From: Tricholoma matsutake
Lineage: Eukaryota; Basidiomycota; Agaricomycetes; Agaricales; Tricholomataceae
Assembly (NCBI GenBank): GCA_026075535.2
Contig: AP026539.1
Location: 11,160,001-11,224,000, forward strand
Direction of reading: 5' to 3'
Length of the DNA: 64,000 nucleotides
Shown here: piece after piece, positions 1 through 9,343 of the stretch
Numbering within the stretch: position 1 is the first letter of the stretch
Layout: every line of letters begins with the position of its first letter
Made by a program: the position numbers and the translations under genes
Notes under the pieces: model-generated
What the model was told of the DNA's origin: nothing
Databases searched by the model: none
The model's input: only the letters and a program-made list of their open reading frames with translations

Positions 1-2
1 TC

Positions 3-2033
3 AAGTGGGAGGACAAGCTGATCAGTCGGCGTCTGCATGTGGTGACCGACCACGAAGCATTGGAGTTCTTTCAAACCCAATGCTGCCTGTCTGCATGACA
101 GTCACGATGGATGGAATACCTCTCTTGTTTCGACTTTGATATAAGGTATATCAAAGGAAATCTCAACAAGGTGGCAGACACCCTGTCTTGATATTACCAG
201 TTTGACAACTGGGATGATGCTCCCCTGGTACAGCATTACATCTTTGCCGATGTTCACCTGGATCCCATGCATGAGGACTTGCCCTGGGATTGGCATCTCG
301 AGATCAAGAACTGAGTCATAGAGACCCGGTCGGCCAGGTCACAGACCAGGTGAGTACAGGAACATTTGGGTGCACTATGCGAAAGAGTTGAAGCGTGAGA
401 CTTGGCTGCCTCCGCCAAGGTGGAGGCACAGTCAGGGGACATGGTTGCCACTCCGGGAACAACCCGAGTGGATGACCCCATCATCTATAATTCCATGGCT
501 AACCCCAAGGACTTGCGGGTGACCATATCTGGAGAAGACCCCTTGGATGAGGACATCCGAGGGGGATATAAGGATGATAAGGTGTTTAGTAAAATTATGG
601 ATGCACCAAATGATCACCCCAAATTCGAGGTGAAGGATGGAAGAATATGGATGAAGAATCGAGGCAGAGACATGGTTGTCTGTGTACCCTCCGCTCCCTC
701 TAAGGACTCGACACTGCATGGACAAATAATCGACCAAACACATTCCATTGTTGGGCATTTTGGCCCAGTGAAGACCTCAGAGTATGTTCGACATTGGTAT
801 TGGTGGCCCCGCCTCCAATACAAGATTGATAAGTTCTGCGAGTCCTGTGAGGCCTGTGTCCGGTCCAAGGGGGAGTACCGCTCTCCCTTGGGAAAGCTCC
901 ACTCCCTCCCCATACCCTTGCATCCTTGGGAATCCATCAGGATGGATTTCATTGGCCCTTTCCCAGAATCGGAGGGGTTCGATTACCTCTGGGTGGTGAT
1001 CTGTCACCTGTCATCGATGGTTCATCTGGTGCCAGTGAAAACCACCACCATGGCGACAGCACTATTGTCTCTTTTCATCAAAGAGATTGTACGATTACAT
1101 GGGCTGCCAGGATCAATAGTATCTGACAGAGACTCCAAGTTCACCTCGCGATGGTGGCGAGAGATCCATAGGATCCTAGGCATAAAGTTGCTGATGTCCA
1201 CCTCCTTCCACCCTCAGACGGATGGAGCTACCGAGCGTGCAAATCGTTTGATAGCACAGATCCTGAGGTCCTTTGTGGCTTCTAACCAGAAGGACTGGGT
1301 GAAATTCCTTGCCTTGGTGGAGTTTGCAATAAACTCCACCATTAACTGAGCCACTGGTATGGCCCCTTTTGAGGTCAACTACAGATACCTACCCAGGATG
1401 ATGAGGGAGGTTTCGGATCCAGAGCAAATCCCGCCTGGAGTACATACCTTCGCGATGGAGGTGCTGCGCAATATGGCAGTGGCTCATGACAACATCATCG
1501 CAGAATGGGTGTTCCAACGATATCACGCAAACAAGCATTGGAACAAGGAGCCCAACATCAAGCTGGGAGAGAAGGTATATCTCTTGACTAAGAACTTAGC
1601 CTTGCCAAAGGGCAGGGCCAGTAAACTTCTCCCCAAGTTCATAGGACCCTACAAAGTTTTACAAAGCTACCCAGAGACTTCCAATTATGTATTGGAGTTA
1701 CCCGCTGGACTGAAGAGTCGGCGGTTGCATAACAAGTTCCATGTGGGCCTGCTGCAACCGTATATTGCCAGCGATGATGACCTGTTTCCCAACAGGCACC
1801 ATTATGACTTTGGCACTCCTGACAATGCTGAGTGGTTTGTGGAGGAAATTATGTCCCACCGATGGAAGGGACGTACTCTGGAATTAGAGGTCAAATGGAG
1901 TGTGGGTGAGTCCACTTGGGAGCCACTAGCCGTTTGTAACGAGCTGGCTGCTCTGGATTCCTACTTGGTGCTGGTGGGTGCCAAGGATTGGATGGATCTG
2001 CCCAAATGTGCTCCTGCACACAAGGGACGATGA
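3..2033 (+). pseudogene. Gypsy pol C-terminus: RNase H tail, integrase, chromodomain
   Basis: One frame runs from base 3 to the stop at 2033 and is broken only by TGA codons at 96, 189, 312, 351, 396 and 1347. Several replace an expected Arg; the one at 189 falls in the conserved RNase H end motif (DTLS-R). Integrase copies the element cDNA into the genome. Its HHCC zinc finger is visible around 740-850 (HSIVGH, then CESC). The DDE catalytic residues follow: D in MDFIGPFP, D in VSDRDSKF and E in TDGATERANR. The C-terminal residues around 1826-1920 (WFVEEI, EVKW, STWEPL) form a chromodomain, which in chromoviruses is thought to direct insertion to marked chromatin. All catalytic residues survive, so loss of function here comes from the stops. 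Confidence 0.92.
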
Positions 2034-2240
2034 GGCTTCCCGACTACATGAGTTGGGGAAGTGGGTAGCCAAGTCGAATGACTTGGGAAGTGCCCTTGCA
2101 CGCACCAGCATGTATAGGGCAGAGAAGTTTCTTGACTCGGAGTCAAGAAGTTGAGTGATCACAATGTTGTGACTTGGCAATGATCACGCAGAAGCAGATC
2201 ATGGGAACTTGGTACTGTACAGTTGACAGGTGGAGTTAAA

Positions 2241-2276
2241 ACTTTTTTTTTCTTTTCTTCTTTCCTTTCTTCTCAG
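2241..2276 (+). promoter_or_regulatory. Polypyrimidine tract and candidate 3' splice site before ORF3
   Basis: An almost uninterrupted run of T and C ends in CAG at 2274-2276, and the ORF3 frame opens directly behind it. This is the shape of a strong intron acceptor. If real, ORF3 would be made from a spliced subgenomic RNA, as env-type genes of retroviruses are. No donor was assigned. It may instead simply be a T-rich leader. Confidence 0.45.
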
Positions 2277-2747
2277 TGCACCCTATTCTGATGGGTGTGT
2301 ATTTGGAGGACGATCCCATGGATGACTCACCACCACCTGCACCACGTTCTCATGAGGCTGACGCGCCTCACAGGGGGAGAGAGAGGAGAGAAGGAAGAAG
2401 AGAGAGGGATCTCAAGCTGCAAGGCTCGAGAAGGGGAAATAACCTCGAACTGCAAGGCTCAAGAAGAGAGGAGTTTAGGGGATGCTTGTGGTCATCAGCA
2501 GGCTCTAGAGAACCTGTCAGGGATGACAGACGGCATGACCCAGAGAGGAGGACATGGATGGCTCCCCCTACTGATGAGTGGAGGTACGACAGCCATCTTG
2601 GCATTGTAGTTCATAGGGGAGGCTGTGGAACTTGCAAGTCCTACATGATGCACGTGTATCAGCACGAGTTCGACCAGGAGCGAGAGTACCTCGAGGCCCA
2701 GAGTCAGCGTGACCGGGACCTCACCACTGAAGCCAGACGTGCCGCGG

Positions 2748-4532
2748 TGATGATGCTCAACCCGGAAACCCAAACAAAACTCACAAAAGGCTTCGGATGG
2801 TATAACATGAGTCAGAGGAAGGATGTGAGGCCCTCTAGACTTCACCTGTCAGACCGACCGTCAAATAGTCATAAAACAACTGCTTGTCGAAGCAGTTCGA
2901 GGCTAAAAGAATGTGTTTTGAGACTTTGCGATGATTTTCGAGGTGTTGCGATGATTTTCGAGACTTTGCAATGATTTTCGAGATGTCGTGATATTTTTCG
3001 AAGAGGTTTCGAGGAATTTCGAGTGTGCAGATATGTTTGGATGCAAGATTGGGGGACTAGACGAGTAGTAGAACTGACAAAAAGGCTAATCGAGGGAAGC
3101 GAGAGCAAAAATAGCGTAATGCGAGAAATTTTGAGGAATTTTGAGGAAGTTTAGTGTAAAACACCAAACTTCGGACTGAATAAGACTAAACTGTACTCTC
3201 AAATCACTGTGATCTGGGAGGAAGACAACGACTTTCTTGTTTTTCTTTGTATCTAGTACATCTTTTTATATAAAATAAAGAAAGTACCTAAAAAGGCTAG
3301 AGAACATGTGTAGAACATGAGGCAAAAGATATGAGTTAAGGCACAAGGCCAAAAAGGAGACTGGAATCTGAACAAGAAAGATATATATCATATGATGAAA
3401 GAGTAATAAAGGGTATAGAACTAAAAGGGGACTGTCCTTTGTGTATAAACTGCACTAAGTCTTGCAATAATGTGTCCAGCGGGTTCTGTGAGCGATAGGG
3501 ACTTGGAACGAGGCTGACCTACTATCAGCAAGTTTGAGCACGAGTTGGAATACTTCCTGGCGCATGTTATTCCACCATATAGATAACAAATGTGGCGCCC
3601 GATGTCGCTCGCAGTCTCTTGATATCGATCGATGATGCTCGACGATGCTCGACGATGTTCGATCACATTTGATACGATGCTCGACCACGTTTGATGATGC
3701 TCGACCGCGTTTGACAATGCTCGACCACGTTTGACAATGCTCGACAATGCTCGATGATGCTCGTCCACGTTCTACAATGCTCGTCCACGTTCTACAATGC
3801 TCGTCCACGTTCTACAATGCTCGTCCACGTTCTATGATGCTCGTCCACATTCTACAATGCTCACAATGCTCGACTGCGTTTGATTGCGTTTGATACAATG
3901 CTCGCAATGCTCGACAATGTTCGATTGCGTTTGATACGATGCTCAACCGCGTTTGATACGATGCTCAACCGCGTTTGATACGATGCTCAACCGCGTTTGA
4001 TACGATGCTCAACCGCGTTTGATACGATGCTCAACCGCGTTTGATACGATGCTCAACCGCGTTTGATACGATGCTCAACCGCGTTTGATACGATGCTCAA
4101 CCGCGTTTGATACGATGCTCAACCGCGTTTGATACGATGCTCAACCGCGTTTGATACGATGCTCAACCGCGTTTGATACGATGCTCAACCGCGTTTGATA
4201 CGATGCTCAACCGCGTTTGATACGATGCTCAACCGCGTTTGATACGATGCTCAACCGCGTTTGATACGATGCTCAACCGCGTTTGATACGATGCTCAACC
4301 GCGTTTGATACGATGCTCAACCGCGTTCGATACGATGCTCGACCGCATTCGATACGATGCTCGACCGCATTCGATACGATGCTCGACCGCATTCGATACA
4401 ATGCATATTGCACTTGGTAGACTTGGTTGGGAGTGGTCACGCTGCTTCTGGAACCTCGTGCAAGTTATCCGATGTGATTAGAATGTGGTCAAAATGGTGA
4501 ATCGGCCTTTGAGCTGAGGAGACAACCTATCA
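2748..4532 (-). mobile_element. Solo LTR of the A family, expanded to 1785 bp
   Basis: It begins TGATGATGCTCAACC and ends CCTATCA, the same termini as the two LTRs of element A (8076..9196 and 24642..25737). It also shares internal blocks with them, such as the AAACCCAAACAAAA segment near its start and a TAAAACAC segment around 3155. GCGG is present on both sides (2744..2747 and 4533..4536), a target duplication. No internal coding sequence is present, so this is a solo LTR left by LTR-LTR recombination. It is about 660-690 bp longer than the A LTRs because of the tandem array at 3634..4394. Orientation follows element A. Confidence 0.88.
3634..4394. repeat. Minisatellite inside the solo LTR, 22-bp unit
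   Basis: From 3933 the unit GATACGATGCTCAACCGCGT plus TT repeats 18 times with almost no change to 4328, then three copies of a variant with CTCGACCGCATTC follow to 4394. The stretch 3634..3932 holds older, uneven relatives of 20-23 bp built on GATGCTCGAC and AATGCTCGTCCACGTT. The unit core resembles the LTR terminus (GATGCTCAACC). At about the same place the A LTRs have short 10-bp TTTGAAGTCG-like repeats, so this array looks like a local expansion within the LTR. Confidence 0.95.
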
Positions 4533-6535
4533 GCGGAGTGGGCGTATGACAGTTATGAGGATGAGATAGTGGACCTCAAGGCAAAGATCCACAGCCTTGA
4601 GGATCAACTGGACCGATCGTGTGAAGACTGGCCCTCCAAGAGGTCTTGAACACGCAAACCCTCCCCCATAGCTGGGCCTTCAGATTGTGTTTCCAGTTAC
4701 GCAGGAGCTGCATCAAGGCCTGCTGTGAAATCTGAGGGTCCACCTCCTCCTCCACGCTCCAGAGTGGACGCCATGGAGGTGGATGACAGGGACACTCGGT
4801 ATCCGCCTCTCCCTCCTCCTTCACCGAAAAATCAAATAAATCCATATATCAAACCTCCCACTCCGAGAGTGGCCCCACCATCCAACCCAGACATTCCCTG
4901 GAGTACAGCGGAATTTGATGGTTGGGCCACTGGCACCCAACGAGAGGGAAACGAGCTGGACCTTTGATGGGCCCAGTCATTCACTCATTTAGCTAACCTG
5001 ACCCCTGTTGCAGATCAAACATCGTTGATGAGTTACACTCTTGCCACTTGGCAATTACCCAAGTGGCTGCCCATTGACTGCCAGTTGGCCAAGGGAATAT
5101 GCCGAGTGCAAGAGCCCGATTGGATGCCTCAGCCTCTGATCAATGACACGGCGGAAGCATGGGCTTGTTTCATGCACCGTCAACTCTTTCAATTCCAGAA
5201 TGCGCCCGGGTTGATATTAGACCACTCACGAGTGAGCCTTCCCCATGTCCGTGGGATGCTCCTTATGAGACAACAAGTTTCAGCTGGGTTACCCCAGAAG
5301 CAGAAGCAGCTCTTGCACTTGCGCCTGGTGGAGATATTCAGTACTCCTGGCTTATACCGGAGTACCCGACAAAAATTACATATATCCATAAACATTCACC
5401 GTGATTGACACGCAATGCTGAATGCCTCCCCGAACATCAGCATCGAGGACATGGTGTGCCACCTTGCTTCCTTAGGGGTCTCAGACCATGAAGTAAGGGA
5501 AGCCTACCATTACAGCATGGATTGGTTGAATGAGACTGCAGGGTCTCGACGTGAAGAAGATTCCGCCCCCACTTTAGACATTCTCCAATGCCTGAAGCAG
5601 TTACCCCCTCCTGAGGTGGACGATGCACCGTTGATGACCGAGCCTCGCTGGTGGATTGCCCCACCAGGATCTCGTTGCTTGACCCAACCACCACCCCCCA
5701 AGTGGAAACGGGGCTCGGAGGTACCTGAGGTGTCCCATACCCTGAGTGAAAACCCAGGACTCTCTGCCTTGGTGCATGCTCCCCCCCGTGCGTCCACGTC
5801 TTATGTTCCCAACCCTCACCCAGAAGCCGGTCCATCCATGGTGCCCCCTGGTATCCATGCCCTATCCATTCATCTGGACTTGCCTATGGCCCAGTTAATC
5901 ATTACACCTTCAACGTCCAATCCTCCATTATGCAGTGAGGCCTCAGACTTGACTCCTGACCCAGGTCAATCAGAACCTGGGACGAACTCTACCTCTCTGG
6001 CAATTGTTATGCCAGATTATGCAGATGGAGGTTGGACCTACACAGGCCCACCACGTCGAATGAAGGCCGAGAAAAATAAGGCAAAAAAGGAGAGAAAAAG
6101 GCAATGCGAGGCTGCCACGGGTATCCCTCCTGCTGAGACAGGTGGGATCAAGTTGGTCATGGCATGCTTCACCCGGAGTCATCGCAAAAACCGAGGCTCC
6201 GAAACCGAGGAAACCGATTCCATCTCATCTGACAGCAAGTCGGAAAATGAGACTGTGCCCCTTGGAGGGGAGCAGTCGTTGGTGCCCACCCAGGATGAAG
6301 CAACTCCGGCGACTCCAGTATCCCAACTCATGTCGACTCCCCAGCCTATTACTCCCACCATTCTATCCATACCGCTCGGAAGCAGAATGGATATCGACTC
6401 TGCAGATCTGGATCTTTTGCCACTTACTCCTCCTTCAGTGGGTGGAGTAGACTCATCATCTTGAAGACGTGCCATCATGTTTCTCATTTGCTTTTATTAC
6501 ATCTTGGGTTTTGGTTTGGACCATGGGTCCAATCC

Positions 6536-6547
6536 AGAAGGGGAGAA
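6536..6547 (+). promoter_or_regulatory. Polypurine tract of element F
   Basis: AGAAGGGGAGAA lies immediately before the 3' LTR start. This is the position and composition expected for the plus-strand primer of reverse transcription, and it confirms the plus orientation of F. Confidence 0.85.
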
Positions 6548-6748
6548 TGTAGTGATCTGGGCCTGTGGCCTAGATGCTTTATATATATTTACATTTATGT
6601 ACTATAGTTTTGACACTAAGCCACTGGTTCCTTTATAAGGGAACCAGTCCATAGTTAGGAGGTGACTTTTTTACCCCAAGCAAAATATATACGTTATACG
6701 TGTTCTTGCTGCGGGTGATCTAAGTCAATATCCCTCTGCTTTACTACA
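6548..6748 (+). mobile_element. 3' LTR of element F (201 bp)
   Basis: It starts TGTAGTGATC and ends TTTACTACA, so TGTAGT and ACTACA form a perfect inverted terminal repeat. It follows the polypurine tract directly. A T/A-rich TATATATTT segment lies near 6581. The partner LTR is outside the window, so age and target duplication cannot be read. Confidence 0.85.
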
Positions 6749-6988
6749 TGCGGGCACTAACTGAGTTATGCACTCATGATGCAGTGGACGACACGTCTGC
6801 TGGTCTGCATCACTTGCGCGGATTAGCACACAATGTTTCTTGCAGGTTTGACTTTGCATCACTCATCACTGTGCTCCTTGCTTGTGCTGCCCCTCGCTCC
6901 AACCTCATCTTAACAGCTCCTGTAAGCCAGACAGCAAGCAATTGCTTGCTGCTGTACACCAGGAGCTTCCAATAGACAAAGGGAGGAG
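6749..6988. other. Unassigned spacer
   Basis: About 240 bases between the F LTR and the hAT-like repeats. A 75-codon plus-strand frame at 6748..6975 has no recognisable motif. It could be host sequence or an old repeat. Confidence 0.4.
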
Positions 6989-7315
6989 TAGAGATGGTGC
7001 ACAACGATCCTTGCTGATCACAGCCACAAAGCCAGGGCTTAAGGGCTCGGCTCAGGCTTCAGAAACATTGAGCTGAGCCCTGAGCCCTACCAAGCCTGCT
7101 CCAAAGGCTCTGCTCAGCTCAGGCTTCTAGGTAGGGCACAGCATGGGTAACCCTCAGGTATATTTCCTCATACCCTTACCCATACCTGTGAACACCATAC
7201 CCACATGGGTACGGGTACGGTGTTACCGCGGGTTTCCACAGGTTACCCATGGTTATTTGTGGGTTTTGAGAAGAATACATATTTTAATAACTTATCACAC
7301 TAAACTAAGTTAATA

Positions 7316-7606
7316 GAAACCCCCTCGCTCACATTTGGAGTGAGGGAGGGGGTGGTGGACCTATTCTAATAAACAAATTACATTAAATTAATATAGAAAC
7401 CCCCCCCCCTCCACATTTTGAGTGAGGGAGGGGGTGGTGGTGCCTGTAGTCAATGAAAACAAAACAAAAAACCCCCCCTCTTGTGTTTGGAGCGAGGGAG
7501 GGGGATGGTGCCTGTAGTCGCCGAGAACAGAATGAGTAACCCCCCTGCTTGCATTTGCAGCGAGAGAGGGGGGGGTGCTGCCTGTAGTCGTTGATCCCCG
7601 TTTCCA
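7316..7606. repeat. Four imperfect 70-80 bp units with C-run/G-run hairpins
   Basis: Units begin near 7318, 7397, 7470 and 7539. Each has a C-rich arm (AACCCCC..) followed 20-30 bases later by a G-rich arm (GAGGGAGGGGG), and the last three end TGCCTGTAGTC. Each unit can fold into a hairpin, and the G runs could form a quadruplex. There is no coding signal; frames that cross it are low complexity. Confidence 0.7.
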
Positions 7607-7760
7607 CCCCACGAGCAGTTGCTCATGGCAGCAGTTGGGTCCTCAGGTCCTCCTCCTGGTCATCATCATCATTCCACCCGCTATCCACCCCAGAAGCAGT
7701 TGCTCATGAGGCCGGGGTGGGTGGTGTGCCATCGTAACGTGGCGGTGTTGGCGTGGGGTC
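7607..7760. repeat. Dispersed repeat with GAGCAGTTGCTC palindrome
   Basis: CCACCCC followed by GAGCAGTTGCTCATG occurs here (palindrome 7613..7624, and a degraded copy near 7693) and again at 31829, 49810 (inverted), 50943, 51104 and 51282. The core is a near-perfect palindrome flanked by CCACCC on one side and GGTGGGTGGTGTG on the other. Function unknown; probably part of a non-autonomous transposon family. Confidence 0.6.
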
Positions 7761-7858
7761 ATTCCATGTGAGCTCCTCATTCCTAGGGAATTCCAATCTA
7801 GGAAATGAAAGAAACAAAATCAAAAAACAAGAAATGAAACACAAAAAAACTTACTATA

Positions 7859-7889
7859 GGCCCAAACGACGATTCACGTCGTTTGGGCC
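7859..7889. repeat. 12-bp-arm hairpin (copy 1)
   Basis: GGCCCAAACGAC and GTCGTTTGGGCC form a perfect 12-bp stem around a 7-nt loop, behind an A-rich tract ending in AACTTACTATA. A second copy at 52042..52072 has the same stem length and loop length with one base pair exchanged. Confidence 0.7.
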
Positions 7890-8075
7890 ATGCTATGGTG
7901 GTGGTTGGATCATCATATAGTTTAGAATCAGACATGTCGTGAGTATTCAACAAGGTCAGATGATTACTCACCTGACCAAAATCTGGGTACTGGCATACCC
8001 ACACATACCTGTAACACCATGGAAAAGGGTACGGTGTTGCCTGGGTATGGCAGTCCCATACCCGTGCATACCCAT

Positions 8076-9196
8076 TGATGATACTCGACCAGGAAACCCA
8101 AACAAAACCCACTATAAGGGCTCAAATGGTATAACACTAGTTAGAGGAAGGTTGCCAGGTGGTACTAAATATCACCACTGTAATCCAAGGCTATGAAAAT
8201 GACTCTAGAGGGTGTGTGATGAAGTTTGATGAGGTTTGAGAGTATTCAAAGCATTGCGATGATGTTCAAGAGAAGTTCGATAACAATCGAGAGTGTACAA
8301 AGCCCTGCGATAGCATTCGAGGGAAATTCAATGAAGTTCAGGAGTGTGTGAAGAGATGCAATGATGTTTGAAGAGTGTGCAAAGAGGTGCAATGATGTTC
8401 GAAGAAGTTCAAAGGCCTTTACAGAAGACAAAGACGCTTTCGATGATGGCTGAGGATAGACTATAAGGATGTAGAAAGGCGTTGAGAGAGGATAGACAAT
8501 ATGCGATAGTTTCGAGAAGCTAGTATGAGGAGTTCTAGGAAATTCAGCATAAAACACTGAACTTCGAGACTAAGTCGAGATGCTTGGACTTAAGAGAATG
8601 GCTCTTAAATCAGACGATTGGTGTGAGAGGACAATATATTCTGTTCTTCTAAGTAGCTAGTACAAGGCTATATATGTTTGGGAGAAGTGATACTAAAAAG
8701 GAAATAAAACATGAGGAATACATGAGGCAAGATATAAAACAATAGAGAATCTTTGCAAATCATAGAATAAATGAAAGAAGATGAGAAGGTAAATGTATAG
8801 AGTCATGATTTATCATGGGTACCTGTCCCCATTGATCCAATATATCATCAAGATATCAAAGCGCCACAATCACATCCTAAAATCCCATCATTATGTCTCC
8901 TCATGTCCGGTGGTGCTTGATATGCGATGCACTAACTCTTACAAGGTGTGCTGTGTGTATCTGAAGGGTGGTGTGATAGGTGTACAGTGGCCGAAGGCGT
9001 TTGAAGTGCTGTGAAGTCGTTTGAGATCATTTGAAGTCGTTTGAAATTGTTCGAGATTGTTTGAAGTCATTCGAAATCGATCGAAGTAGTTTTGGAGTGG
9101 TCTAGCGGGGTTCGTAGGTGTTGGGAGCATGTGTGTTGATGTGTTGATGCCTCTGGAGATGCTCCCAGAGCTTAGAGCACACAGTGGACCTATCAT
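8076..9196 (-). mobile_element. 3' LTR of element A (1121 bp)
   Basis: Plus-strand reading begins TGATGATACTCGACC and ends GTGGACCTATCA. It is closely similar over its length to 24642..25737. Around 9008..9082 it holds short degenerate 10-bp repeats of the type TTTGAAGTCG, and around 8225..8410 GATGTTCGA-type repeats. It could also supply antisense transcription for the plus-strand gene that starts 147 bp downstream. Confidence 0.92.
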
Positions 9197-9210
9197 CCTC
9201 CCCCTTACTG
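9197..9210 (-). promoter_or_regulatory. 3' polypurine tract of element A
   Basis: On the minus strand AGTAAGGGGGAGGA abuts the LTR. The 17-nt string at 9196..9212 occurs again, unchanged, at 12361..12377 inside pol. Confidence 0.85.
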
Positions 9211-9343
9211 AAATCCTGACTGTCCCAGTCAGCCAATCAGAGTCACATGCAAAATGTGTGATTGTGTTGAAGCTGTAAACAAAACTCAAAAACTTCTCGT
9301 TCTCATTCCTCAACCTCTAAACTCTCGATACTAGCTTTTTGAA

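Larger units (their letters stand above)
2291..6464 (+). pseudogene. Third ORF of element F (coiled-coil, Pro/Ser-rich), split by a solo LTR
   Basis: This ORF follows pol on the same strand. The first part is 2291..2747; the second resumes at 4537 and ends at 6464. Removing the intervening LTR plus one GCGG duplicate joins both parts in frame, giving about 794 codons, with TGA stops at 4647, 4965 and 5406 that fit CGA to TGA. The N-terminal part has a CxxC (GGCGTC) and an acidic, helical stretch (HEFDQEREYLEAQ) that continues across the junction into DEIVDLKAKIHSLEDQLDR, a coiled-coil-like segment. The middle is proline-rich, with a more conserved-looking block around 5030-5400. The C-terminal third is Ser/Thr/Pro-rich with a basic patch (KAEKNKAKKERKRQ). 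I cannot assign a known domain. Position suggests an env-like or accessory slot, but no signal peptide or membrane segment is evident. ATG 2318 is an alternative start. Confidence 0.75.
1..6748 (+). mobile_element. Ty3/Gypsy chromovirus F, 3' portion
   Basis: Only the 3' part of this element is in the window: the end of RNase H, integrase with chromodomain, a long third ORF, a polypurine tract and the 3' LTR. The 5' LTR, gag, protease and most of the reverse transcriptase lie to the left of position 1. Coding is on the plus strand. It is decayed: all six stops in the pol frame are TGA. A solo LTR of another family sits inside the third ORF. The RNase H segment at the left edge matches the segment reached by element E at the right edge, so E and F are copies of one lineage. 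Confidence 0.93.

Noticed and set aside
3933..4394. Regular 22-bp repeats resembling a CRISPR array
   Set aside because: There are no spacers: units are head to tail. It is a minisatellite within an LTR in a eukaryotic genome.
5437..6487. Several minus-strand frames of 70-132 codons
   Set aside because: They mirror the Pro-rich third ORF of element F and have no conserved motif.
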